A DNA stretch of 17,618 nt from an uncultured Actinomycetes bacterium (lineage in GTDB: Bacteria > Actinomycetota > Thermoleophilia > Solirubrobacterales > 70-9), in NCBI GenBank assembly GCA_937907435.1, contig CALCIA010000122.1, forward strand, positions 1-17,618. The letters are read 5' to 3'. The position numbers and the translations under genes are program-made. This document shows positions 6,197 through 12,445 of this stretch, piece by piece. Positions within the stretch are counted from its first letter, which is position 1, and each line of letters begins with the position of its first letter. The notes under the pieces were generated by a model. The model made no database searches, was not told the DNA's origin, and was given only the letters and a program-made list of their open reading frames with translations.

Positions 6197-7015
6197 ATGG
6201 CCGACGAGCAGTCCAGACCGACGATCGTCCTGATCCACGGGCTGTGGATGACGCCGCTGAGCTGGGAGCACTGGATGGAGCGGTTCGAAGGGCGCGGGTA
6301 CGCGGTCGAGGCGCCGGCCTGGCCCGGCTTCGAGGGCGACCCGGCGTCGATCCGCGCCGACACGAGCAAGATCGAAGACCTCGGGCTCGAGGAGATCATC
6401 GACCACATGGACGCGGCGGTCAGCCGGATCGAGGGGCCGACGATCATCATGGGGCACTCCTTCGGCGGGGCGATCACCGAGGTGCTGCTCGACCGCGGGC
6501 TGGGCGACGCGGGGGTGGCGATCGACGCGGCCGCGGTGCGCGGCGTCACCAAGCTGCCCTACTCGACCCTCAAATCGGCGTTCCCGATCCTGAAGAGCCC
6601 GGCCAACGGCCATCGCGCCGTGCCGATCACCGCCGAGCAGTTCCACTACGCCTTCACCAACACGATGAGTGCGGAGGAGTCCCTGCCGATCTACGAGCGC
6701 TACGCGGTGCCGGGGGCGGGGCGGGTCCTCTGGCAGGGCGCCCTCGCCAACCTCAATCCGCACTCGCCGCTGAAGGTCGACTTCAAGAACCCCGACCGGG
6801 CGCCGCTGCTCTTGATCGCGGGCGGCTCCGACCACGTCATCCCGGCCTCGGTCGACAAGCAGATGGCGAAGAAAGAGGGCAAGGCACCGGCCGTCACCGA
6901 CTACAAAGAGTTCCCCGGCCGCTCGCACTTCACGGTCGGGCAGGAGGGCTGGGAGGAGGTCGCCGACTACGCGCTCGACTGGTCGCTGGCGCAGTTGCGG
7001 GCGCCGGCGGCCTGA
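6197..7015 (+). CDS. Alpha/beta-fold hydrolase
   Basis: The 272-residue product has the full alpha/beta hydrolase set. The oxyanion-hole region is L-I-H-G-L-W (12-17). The nucleophile elbow is G-H-S-F-G-G with Ser88. The acid is Asp212 in G-G-S-D-H-V-I-P, and the histidine is His244 in F-P-G-R-S-H-F. A lid-like insertion lies between about residues 115 and 200. Length and motif spacing are normal and no signal peptide is present, so it should be a cytoplasmic esterase, lipase-like or dehalogenase-type enzyme acting on a small substrate; the exact reaction cannot be told. ATG 6197 is preceded by GGGGAGCGAG at 6187-6196, a plausible ribosome site. The gene stands 114 bases after the MarR gene and 45 bases before the kinase gene, so it may be its own unit or share a transcript with the kinase. 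Confidence 0.9.
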   Translation: MADEQSRPTIVLIHGLWMTPLSWEHWMERFEGRGYAVEAPAWPGFEGDPASIRADTSKIEDLGLEEIIDHMDAAVSRIEGPTIIMGHSFGGAITEVLLDRGLGDAGVAIDAAAVRGVTKLPYSTLKSAFPILKSPANGHRAVPITAEQFHYAFTNTMSAEESLPIYERYAVPGAGRVLWQGALANLNPHSPLKVDFKNPDRAPLLLIAGGSDHVIPASVDKQMAKKEGKAPAVTDYKEFPGRSHFTVGQEGWEEVADYALDWSLAQLRAPAA

Positions 7016-7060
7016 CCGGCGCGGCCGACCGCGTCGGCGCCTTGGGGCAGACTGCGGCGC

Positions 7061-8074
7061 GTGAGCGAGCCGCGAGCCGACCCCGAGGACGGTGCCCCGC
7101 GCGGTCGGCTGGTCTCCTTCGGCGGTCTGCTCGCCGACCTCGTCGTCGGCGTCGACGCGGTGCCGGTGCGCGGCGAGGACGCGCTCGCGCGGCACTTCAC
7201 GCAGACGGTGGGCGGCGGCTTCGCGGTGCTCGCGGCGGCCGCGCGGCTGGGCATGCCGACCGCGCTGGCGGGCGTGCTCGGGGACGACGCGATCGCCGCC
7301 GCGGCGCGCGCCGCCCTGCGCGACGAGGGTGTGGAGCTGCTGCTCCCCGAGTCGCGGCCGGGCGGCTCCGGCCTCTGCCTCGTCCTCGTCGACGCGGGCG
7401 GCGAGCGGACGATGGTCACGGTCGAAGGCGTCGAGTCCCGCCTGCGCCCCGAGGACTTCGCCGCGATCCGACCGGAGCCCGGCGACGTCGTCTACGTCTC
7501 CGGCTACGAGCTCCTCTACCCGCACGGGCAGCTGCTGGTGGACTGGGTGGCAGCCAACCGGCCCGCGAACCTGATCTTCGACCCCGGCCCGCTGGTCGCG
7601 ACGATCGAGCCCGGGCGCCTGGGCACGGTCCTCGGCGCGACCCGCTGGCTGAGCCTGAACGCCGCCGAGGCGACGGCCCTGACCGGCGAGGCGAGCCCAA
7701 GCGCCGCCGCCGAGGCCGCACTGTCCCGACTCCCAAACCACGATGTTGATGGGCCGAAAACCGGACAGATAGGCAGGTTTTCGGCCCGTCAACATGGGGT
7801 GGTGGTGCGGGCCGGCGGCGAGGGGTGCGTGCTGCTCGAGCGGGGGACGGAGGCGGTTGCGGTGCCGGCCTTTCCGGCCGAGGCGGTGGACACGACCGGC
7901 GCGGGGGACACCCACGTGGGCGCTTTCGTCGCCGCCTTGGCGCGCGGGCTCGATCCGACCGAGGCCTGCCGCTGGGCCAACGCCGCCGCCGCGCACGTGG
8001 TCGGGATCCGAGGTCAGGCGTCGCCGCCACGGGTCGATGAGCTGCGGGCGATCCTCGACGGCGGGCGGGTTTAG
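7061..8074 (+). CDS. PfkB/ribokinase-family carbohydrate kinase with an in-frame palindromic insertion
   Basis: The 337-residue protein has the ribokinase fold. V-S-F-G-G-L-L-A-D-L-V (18-28) is the first strand. T-V-G-G-G-F-A-V-L-A-A-A-A-R-L-G (49-64) is the sugar-binding PfkB signature, with F-A-V in place of the usual A-x-N. N-A-A-E (200-203) is the N-x-x-E metal site. V-D-T-T-G-A-G-D-T-H-V-G-A-F (277-290) is the ATP/anion-hole signature with catalytic Asp284. It would phosphorylate a sugar, nucleoside or similar alcohol with ATP in the cytoplasm; the substrate is not evident. Residues about 227-246 interrupt the segment between the helix after N-A-A-E and the strand G-V-V-V-R-A-G-G-E-G-C-V. 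They are encoded by a 53-base palindrome (7743-7795). Frame and motifs on both sides are intact, so the enzyme is probably made. GTG 7061 has no convincing ribosome site, and the fold begins near residue 16, so a few N-terminal residues are uncertain. Confidence 0.87.
   Translation: MSEPRADPEDGAPRGRLVSFGGLLADLVVGVDAVPVRGEDALARHFTQTVGGGFAVLAAAARLGMPTALAGVLGDDAIAAAARAALRDEGVELLLPESRPGGSGLCLVLVDAGGERTMVTVEGVESRLRPEDFAAIRPEPGDVVYVSGYELLYPHGQLLVDWVAANRPANLIFDPGPLVATIEPGRLGTVLGATRWLSLNAAEATALTGEASPSAAAEAALSRLPNHDVDGPKTGQIGRFSARQHGVVVRAGGEGCVLLERGTEAVAVPAFPAEAVDTTGAGDTHVGAFVAALARGLDPTEACRWANAAAAHVVGIRGQASPPRVDELRAILDGGRV
7743..7795. repeat. 53-base palindromic element inside the PfkB kinase reading frame
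   Basis: The left arm (7743-7762, ATGTTGATGGGCCGAAAACC) and right arm (7776-7795) pair over 20 positions. Nineteen are Watson-Crick pairs and T7750/G7788 would be a G-U wobble in RNA. The 13-base loop is 7763-7775. Outside the arms CCAC (7738-7741) can also pair with GTGG (7799-7802). The element adds about 18-20 codons without breaking the frame, in a region where related kinases pass directly from helix to strand. Because it is a palindrome, both strands encode similar peptides (D-G-P-K-T ... R-F-S-A). This is the pattern of a dispersed palindromic element that has landed in a coding region. Confidence 0.85.
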
Positions 8075-8128
8075 GTCGATTCCACGCCGCCGGGTCCCCG
8101 AGGGGGAAGGGACGGATGCCCTGCGAGC

Positions 8129-8182
8129 GCCGCGGATGCCCTCCCGACCCGGGCCGGCTGTGGTCGGCAGGGCATCCGCGGC
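8129..8182. repeat. Long hairpin (21-base arms, one mismatch) in intergenic palindrome cluster
   Basis: Bases 8129-8149 and 8162-8182 pair at 20 of 21 positions (single C/C mismatch at 8143/8168) around a 12-base loop. A second copy of GGATGCCCTGC at 8114-8124 can pair with 8167-8177 instead, giving a competing 11-bp stem. There is no coding capacity or U-run, so it does not look like a simple terminator of the kinase gene. It opens the gene-free stretch 8075-8487. Confidence 0.7.
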
Positions 8183-8235
8183 AGCCCGGGGAGTCTGCGG
8201 GGGAGGGACGACACGCTTCCGTGACGGCACTCCCG

Positions 8236-8284
8236 GGTGAGTTCGCACTTCTCCGCGCTATCCGCGGGTTTCTGCGAACTCACC
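8236..8284. repeat. Palindromic repeat, copy 1 (arms GGTGAGTTCGCA / TGCGAACTCACC)
   Basis: Twelve-base perfect arms (8236-8247, 8273-8284) enclose 25 bases that contain an inner stem CCGCG / CGCGG (8253-8257, 8263-8267). A second copy with the same nine-base inner arms, the same 25-base interior length and the same inner stem lies at 8394-8436. The two interiors agree at 16 of 25 positions. The shared architecture marks a repeat family of REP/BIME type rather than chance. Confidence 0.75.
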
Positions 8285-8305
8285 GTGGTGGGACCCGCCA
8301 GGTGC

Positions 8306-8358
8306 CACGGGAGGCGCACGGAAGGCGTAAGTCATGACGCTTCCGTGCGCCTCCCGTG
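8306..8358. repeat. Long hairpin (22 bp with one bulge) between the two palindromic repeats
   Basis: The left arm (8306-8328) begins CACGGGAGGCGCACGGAAG and pairs completely with the right arm (8337-8358) apart from one bulged G near 8324-8325. The eight-base loop is AAGTCATG. ACGCTTCCGTG of the right arm also occurs as a direct copy at 8213-8223, so that part could pair with the left arm too. It lies midway between the two GAGTTCGCA hairpins. Confidence 0.75.
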
Positions 8359-8393
8359 CGCCTTCGTCCCGGATCCCGTCCTCTCAACCCGTT

Positions 8394-8436
8394 GAGTTCG
8401 CAGTTATCCGCGGTATGCGCGGCAAAGTGCGAACTC
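8394..8436. repeat. Palindromic repeat, copy 2 (arms GAGTTCGCA / TGCGAACTC)
   Basis: Nine-base perfect arms (8394-8402, 8428-8436) enclose a 25-base interior with the inner stem CCGCG / CGCGG (8408-8412, 8418-8422). It is the second member of the element at 8236-8284 in the same orientation. Its left arm also overlaps a small palindrome CTCAAC-CC-GTTGAG (8383-8396). It ends 51 bases before the stop codon of the convergent GNAT gene. Confidence 0.75.
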
Positions 8437-8487
8437 GACCCTCGGGACCTCCCCGGCCCGGCGGCTGTCGGTCTGCCGCCGGCTCCC

Positions 8488-8994
8488 TCAAGGATCCAGC
8501 TGGTAGGTGACCCACTCGGTCCGGGTCGAAACGCGGTCGTAGGCCGCCTGGGCGCGAGCGTTGTCGGCGGCGGTGATCCAGCGGACGTTGGCCCAGTCTT
8601 CGGCGGCGGCGAGGTCGCGGATCGCGCCGAGGAGGGTCTCGAAGGCGCCGGTGCCGCGGGCGGAGGGCTTGACGAAGAGGTCGTCGAGGAAGCCGGTCAG
8701 GGTGCCGCGGAGCGGGCTGGGGCAGGGGCGGACGTGGGCGAGGCCGACGGCGCGGCCATCGGGCGTCGCGGCCGGTACGGCGAGCAGGCAGTGCATCGTC
8801 CCCGCCTCGATCCAGGACCAGACCTGACGGCGCTGCTCCGGGGTGGAGGGACGTTCGTAGAAGTCGCAGTAGCCGACGAAGAGCTCTTCCCAGGCCTCGC
8901 GGTCAGGCTCCGCCGCGGGCCGGGCACGCCACCGCGAAGGGGCGTCGCGGCCGTTCCACCCCCCAAAATGGCAGAAACGGTTCGACCCGATCAT
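8488..8994 (-). CDS. GNAT-family N-acetyltransferase
   Basis: The 168-residue product has the GNAT fold. R-W-R-A-R-P-A-A-E-P-D-R-E-A-W-E-E-L-F (21-39) forms the first strand and helix. G-L-A-H-V-R (84-89) is strand four. Motif A follows as L-D-D-L-F-V-K-P-S-A-R-G-T-G-A-F-E-T-L-L (103-122), where R113-G-T-G-A is the acetyl-CoA pyrophosphate loop. T-A-A-D-N-A-R-A-Q-A-A-Y (141-152) is motif B. It transfers an acetyl group from acetyl-CoA to an amine; the acceptor is unknown. ATG 8994 is the only in-frame start before the domain. Its GGAG lies immediately against the ATG, so initiation may be weak or leaderless. The first 20 residues are not part of the fold. Its 3' end faces the palindrome cluster, and its start faces the Amt-like gene across a 299-base gap. 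Confidence 0.88.
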   Translation of the reverse strand: MIGSNRFCHFGGWNGRDAPSRWRARPAAEPDREAWEELFVGYCDFYERPSTPEQRRQVWSWIEAGTMHCLLAVPAATPDGRAVGLAHVRPCPSPLRGTLTGFLDDLFVKPSARGTGAFETLLGAIRDLAAAEDWANVRWITAADNARAQAAYDRVSTRTEWVTYQLDP

Positions 8995-9094
8995 CTCCAG
9001 AGCCTATTCCACCCGGGCGCATGGTGATGGGAAAAAATCGGCGATTCGGCATATGAAAGGGATATATGAGCCAAATTTCGTTTGCCAATGCCAC

Positions 9095-9125
9095 TTGACA
9101 ACGGTCGCACGATCTGAAACATAAT
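9095..9125 (+). promoter_or_regulatory. Candidate promoter of the Amt-like gene
   Basis: TTGACA at 9095-9100 is a perfect -35 hexamer within an unusually AT-rich stretch (about 9025-9135). Possible -10 hexamers are AACATA (9118-9123, 17-base spacing) or CATAAT (9120-9125, 19-base spacing, five of six matches). No other stretch upstream of the gene looks as promoter-like. Confidence 0.5.
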
Positions 9126-9293
9126 CATTTCTAGTGTCACCGGACGATCAGCAGACTCCACTCGGTGCGGGACGCACCGGGACGGGAAATGGAGCGCGAC
9201 GATCGTGAACCCGGCCCCCTGTGGGAGCCAGGCTCGCGGAGCTGACGGGCGGCGGCAACCGGTCCAGCCCAATCACTACTCGGAGGAGTAGCC
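9126..9293 (+). other. Long 5' leader of the Amt-like gene with a GC-rich hairpin
   Basis: If the promoter at 9095-9125 is right, the transcript has a leader of about 160 bases. It holds a tight hairpin, CGGTGCG-GGA-CGCACCG (9163-9179), and a strong ribosome site GGAGGAG (9282-9288) five bases before ATG 9294. I do not recognise a known riboswitch class here. Confidence 0.35.
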
Positions 9294-10805
9294 ATGGATG
9301 TCCACATTCCGCTCGTCTTCGGCGCAGCGGACTTTTTCAAAGAACAGGTATCGACCAATATCTTCCAGGCCGACATCTTCTACACGATCGCGACGATCAC
9401 GCTGTTCCTGCTCGTCATCGCGGTCGGATTGATCGATGCCGGCCTGGTCCAGCGGAAGAATCTCCTCGACGTCTGGATCGGCAAGCTCGCCGCCGCCTTC
9501 GTCGCCGGCCTCGGCATGTTCCTGATCGGCTACGCGATCTGGCAGGTCAGCTTCTACGAAGCGTTCGGGATACCAAAGCCCTGGGGCGAAGCGATATCCC
9601 AGTGGTGGGCCGGCGGCATCAACGTCGTCTCGCTGCCGCAGACGCTCAACCCCGAAATCGCGCCGGAGAACGACGTCTTCCAGATCTTCCTCGTCTTCTT
9701 CGTCGCCTACGCGATGGCGGGCGGCGCGCTGCTGCACTCGGCGGGCCTGGAGCGGGTCAAGCACCTGCCGATGAACATCATCGCCGCGGTCGCCGGGACG
9801 ATCGTCATGCCGATCCTCCTCTACCTGACCTGGGGCTCGGTCGGGCCGCTCGACAAGATCGGCGTGCACGACTACCTGGGCACCTTCTCCCTCTACATCT
9901 TCACCGGTACCTGGGCCCTGATCATCGCCTGGCGGGCGGGCCCGCGCATCGGCGCCTTCTTCGCCGAGAAGATCGATCCGTCCGAACCGGGGACCGGCCT
10001 GCTGGCGCATAAACCGCACAACCTCGGGCTCACCGCCCTGGGCGTGGGGCTGGTGCTCTTCTGCGTGCCGTTCCTGGCCCTCGGCTGCGGCTACGTCGTC
10101 CCCGGCGCCGGCTACTTCGGCATCTCGATGACCACCTCCGGCTTCGGCCTGGTGCTCGAGAACGTCTTCATGTCGTTCCTCGGTGGTGCCATCACCGGCT
10201 TCGCGATCAGCTACCTGACCAAGAACCCGATCATGGCGCTGCTCGGGCCGGTCGCCGGCTACATCGGCTGCTCGGCCTCCTTCGACATCGGCCGGCCGCT
10301 CGGGATCCTGGTCGTCTCGATGATCGCGCCCCTGGTCGTCTACGGCGGCTACCTGTTGATGCAGAAGTGGCGGATCGACGACAAAAAGATCGTCCCGCTG
10401 GCCCTGTTCGGCGGCGTCTACGCGGCGCTGGCGGCCGGGATCGTGGGTGCCGGGAAGGCGACCGGTGGCTACTTCGAACTCGAAAACGGCGACTACGCCT
10501 TCCAGCACGCGTCGATCACCTTCGGGCACCAGCTGCTCGGGGTGGTGGTGACGCTCGGCATCTCCGCCGTCACCGGCCTGGTGCTGGTCCTGGCGCTGGA
10601 GAAGACGATCGGCCTCCGCGTCGACCGCGCCAAGGAGATCGAGGGCCTCGACGAAGCCGACTGGGGCTCCGGCCCGGCCCACGAGTTCGAAGACCTGCCG
10701 GCGTTCGCGCCCGCCGCGATGGCGGCGGCCGAAGCCGCCTCGGCGACGGCCCCGGAAGCTCCCCCCGCAGCCGGGTCCTCGCCGCCGGCACCCGCCGCCG
10801 GCTAG
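9294..10805 (+). CDS. Divergent ammonium-transporter (Amt/Rh) family membrane protein lacking the twin histidines
   Basis: The 503-residue protein has about eleven membrane segments and Amt landmarks. D-A-G-L-V-Q-R-K-N-L-L-D (48-59) matches the A-G-L-V-R-x-K-N block. G-L-E-R-V-K (151-156), G-V-H-D-Y-L-G (190-196, with the conserved Asp193), H-K-P-H-N-L (239-244) and the tail K-E-I-E-G-L-D-E-A-D-W-G (447-458) follow in the expected order. By unaided alignment with E. coli AmtB the pore residues differ. The first conserved His becomes Tyr201 (in S-L-Y-I-F-T-G), the second becomes Leu371 (in L-A-L-F-G-G), and the gate and pore-lining Phe/Ser positions appear as Tyr139, Leu261 and Cys265. Family Amt trimers pass ammonia across the cytoplasmic membrane; with this pore the protein may carry something else or act as a sensor. 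An Ala/Pro-rich tail (466-503) is unusual. No GlnB/GlnK gene adjoins it. The gene stands alone between its own promoter and terminator. Fold assignment is firm; substrate is open. Confidence 0.85.
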   Translation: MDVHIPLVFGAADFFKEQVSTNIFQADIFYTIATITLFLLVIAVGLIDAGLVQRKNLLDVWIGKLAAAFVAGLGMFLIGYAIWQVSFYEAFGIPKPWGEAISQWWAGGINVVSLPQTLNPEIAPENDVFQIFLVFFVAYAMAGGALLHSAGLERVKHLPMNIIAAVAGTIVMPILLYLTWGSVGPLDKIGVHDYLGTFSLYIFTGTWALIIAWRAGPRIGAFFAEKIDPSEPGTGLLAHKPHNLGLTALGVGLVLFCVPFLALGCGYVVPGAGYFGISMTTSGFGLVLENVFMSFLGGAITGFAISYLTKNPIMALLGPVAGYIGCSASFDIGRPLGILVVSMIAPLVVYGGYLLMQKWRIDDKKIVPLALFGGVYAALAAGIVGAGKATGGYFELENGDYAFQHASITFGHQLLGVVVTLGISAVTGLVLVLALEKTIGLRVDRAKEIEGLDEADWGSGPAHEFEDLPAFAPAAMAAAEAASATAPEAPPAAGSSPPAPAAG

Positions 10806-10835
10806 TTCGGCGCCGGACCGGCCGGAAGGCAGTCC

Positions 10836-10873
10836 GGAAGAGCGCCCCGGCTCCTCCGCCGGGGCGCTCTTTC
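10836..10873 (+). terminator. Intrinsic terminator after the Amt-like gene
   Basis: AAGAGCGCCCCGG (10838-10850) pairs perfectly with CCGGGGCGCTCTT (10859-10871) around an eight-base loop. Two further pairs (one G-U) extend the stem outward to 10836 and 10873. Only three T residues (10870-10872) follow the core stem, as is common in high-GC genomes. It lies 30 bases after the stop codon. Confidence 0.8.
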
Positions 10874-10906
10874 CAGTCCTGACCCACCTGATACGTTGCT
10901 GGTGGG

Positions 10907-10926
10907 GCCTAGAAAGCTTTCTAGGC
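10907..10926. promoter_or_regulatory. Perfect 20-base palindrome upstream of the aldehyde dehydrogenase gene
   Basis: GCCTAGAAAG followed directly by CTTTCTAGGC is a perfect dyad with no spacer, 30 bases before the ATG of the dehydrogenase. Its size and position fit an operator for a dimeric regulator such as a TetR- or MarR-type protein. The regulator is not evident from sequence. Confidence 0.6.
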
Positions 10927-10956
10927 GGAATCAAACTTCAGCCGCGAGGAACCAAG

Positions 10957-12324
10957 ATGAGCGATTACGCCGTAGTCAATCCCGCCACCGGAGAGCAGGT
11001 CAAGGAGTACCCGACGATCACCGACGAGGAGCTCCGCGCCGCGATCGGTCGCGCCGACGCCGCCTACAAGTCGTGGTCGGGGACCTCGACCGTCGCCGAG
11101 CGCGCCGCCCTGGTCCGCAAGGTGGGCGACCTGCACAAGGAGCGCGCCGTCGAGCTCGCCGACATCATCGTCCGCGAGATGGGCAAGCCGAAGGCCCAGG
11201 CGGTCGGCGAGGTCCAGTTCTGCGGCGCGATCTACCACTTCTACGCCGACAACGCGGAGGAGTTGATGGCCGATGAACCGATCAAGCTGCTCGGCGGCAC
11301 CGGGACCGCGACGGTGCGGCGGAGCGCCTACGGGGCGCTGCTCGGGATCATGCCCTGGAACTACCCCTACTACCAGGTGGCCCGGTTTGCCGGACCGAAC
11401 TTGGTGATCGGCAACCCGATCCTGCTCAAGCACGCGCCGCAGTGCCCGGAATCGGCCGAGGCCATGCAGGGCATCTTCGACGAGGCGGGCTTCCCCGAGG
11501 GCGCCTACCAGAACATCTACGCGACCAACGACCAGATCGAGTGGGTGATCGCCGACCCCCGCGTGCACGGCGTGTCCGTCACCGGCTCCGAGCGCGCCGG
11601 CGCCGCGGTCGCCGAGATCGCCGGCCGCAACCTGAAGAAGGTCGTGCTCGAGCTGGGCGGCTCGGATCCCTTCATCGTGCTCGCCACCGACGACCTCGAC
11701 ACGGTCGCCCAGACGGCTGCCTCGGCGCGGCTCGGGAACACCGGCCAGGCGTGCAACGCCGCCAAGCGCATCATCGTCACCGACGAGTACTACGACGATT
11801 TCCTCGCCAAGCTGACCGAGCAGATGGAGGCGGCGAAGCCGGGCGACCCGACCGAGGAAAGCACCGCGGTGGGCCCGCTCTCCTCGAAGACCGCGGCGGA
11901 CCGGCTCGAGGACCAGGTCAAGCGGGCGATCGAGAACGGGGCCGAGGTCGTGGTCGGCGGCAAGCGCGACGGCAACTTCTTCGAACCGACGATCCTCACC
12001 GGGATCAAGCCCGGGGACGAGGCCTCCCAGGAAGAGTTCTTCGGCCCGGTCGCCCAGGTCTACAAGGTCGGCTCCGAGGAGGAGGCGGTGGCACTTGCCA
12101 ACGACACCCAGTTCGGCCTCGGCTCCTACCTGATGACCGACGACAAGGAGCAGGCCGAACGCGTTGCCGACCAGATCGAAGCCGGGATGGTCTTCATCAA
12201 CGGCGCGGTCGCCGACGGCCCGGAGCTGCCCTTCGGCGGCTTCAAGCGCTCCGGTTTCGGCCGCGAGCTCGGCCGCTTCGGCGCCGACGAGTTCGTCAAC
12301 AAGAAGCTGATCCGCAGCGCCTGA
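10957..12324 (+). CDS. NAD(P)-dependent aldehyde dehydrogenase, succinate-semialdehyde dehydrogenase (GabD1) type
   Basis: The 455-residue protein has the ALDH residues in order. G-I-M-P-W-N-Y-P-Y-Y-Q-V-A-R-F (130-144) includes the catalytic Asn135. Lys158 in L-L-K-H-A binds the cofactor. V-T-G-S (208-211) follows. The general base is Glu232 in L-E-L-G-G-S-D-P-F, and the nucleophile is Cys266 in N-T-G-Q-A-C-N-A-A-K-R. P-F-G-G-F-K-R-S-G-F-G-R-E (near 428-440) closes the domain. The short N-terminus (about 20 residues shorter than typical ALDHs) and the P-W-N-Y-P-Y-Y-Q motif are typical of the GabD1-like subfamily, which oxidises succinic semialdehyde and related aldehydes to acids. Substrate is therefore probable, not certain. 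GAGGAA at 10946-10951 precedes ATG 10957. It is transcribed alone: a terminator lies upstream, and the next gene converges from the other strand. A perfect 20-base palindrome in the promoter region suggests local repression. Confidence 0.92.
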   Translation: MSDYAVVNPATGEQVKEYPTITDEELRAAIGRADAAYKSWSGTSTVAERAALVRKVGDLHKERAVELADIIVREMGKPKAQAVGEVQFCGAIYHFYADNAEELMADEPIKLLGGTGTATVRRSAYGALLGIMPWNYPYYQVARFAGPNLVIGNPILLKHAPQCPESAEAMQGIFDEAGFPEGAYQNIYATNDQIEWVIADPRVHGVSVTGSERAGAAVAEIAGRNLKKVVLELGGSDPFIVLATDDLDTVAQTAASARLGNTGQACNAAKRIIVTDEYYDDFLAKLTEQMEAAKPGDPTEESTAVGPLSSKTAADRLEDQVKRAIENGAEVVVGGKRDGNFFEPTILTGIKPGDEASQEEFFGPVAQVYKVGSEEEAVALANDTQFGLGSYLMTDDKEQAERVADQIEAGMVFINGAVADGPELPFGGFKRSGFGRELGRFGADEFVNKKLIRSA

Positions 12325-12350
12325 AGGCCGGCGGTCCTCGCGTCGCTTCC

Positions 12351-12389
12351 GCTGTTCTTTTTGGTCCCCACAGGACCAAAAAGAACAGC
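12351..12389. terminator. Perfect 17-bp hairpin between convergent genes; bidirectional terminator or palindromic repeat
   Basis: GCTGTTCTTTTTGGTCC (12351-12367) and its exact complement (12373-12389) enclose the five-base loop CCACA. It lies 26 bases after the dehydrogenase stop and 56 bases from the stop of the nucleoside hydrolase gene on the other strand. It would thus serve both transcripts. The T5 and A5 runs are inside the stem rather than after it, which is unlike a standard intrinsic terminator, so a dispersed palindrome is an alternative. Confidence 0.6.
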
Positions 12390-12445
12390 TGGACGCGGGG
12401 GATCGACGGGCCGGTGGGTCGCGCGGCCGGGCGTGGAGTCGCGCG

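Noticed and set aside
7024..7038. GCCGAC-CGC-GTCGGC hairpin after the hydrolase gene as terminator
   Set aside because: It has only six base pairs and no T-run. Such stems are common by chance at this GC content.
7743..7795. Integron attC site
   Set aside because: The element lies within an uninterrupted reading frame, lacks recognisable core sites, and no integrase or cassette structure is present.
6122..8248. A 708-codon open frame on the minus strand across the hydrolase and kinase genes
   Set aside because: The translation is Arg/Pro/His-rich and unlike any protein. Both genes on the plus strand have full family motifs. It is a GC-driven shadow.
8236..8436. CRISPR array
   Set aside because: There are only two hairpin copies, their interiors differ like diverged repeats rather than spacers, and there are no cas genes.
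9126..9293. Known riboswitch upstream of the Amt-like gene
   Set aside because: I could not match the conserved cores of the glycine, cobalamin, c-di-AMP or other classes I know, so only a structured leader is reported.
9276..10934. A 552-codon minus-strand frame opposite the Amt-like gene
   Set aside because: It has highly biased Arg/Asp/Gly composition and no domains. The plus-strand frame has the Amt motifs and a ribosome site.
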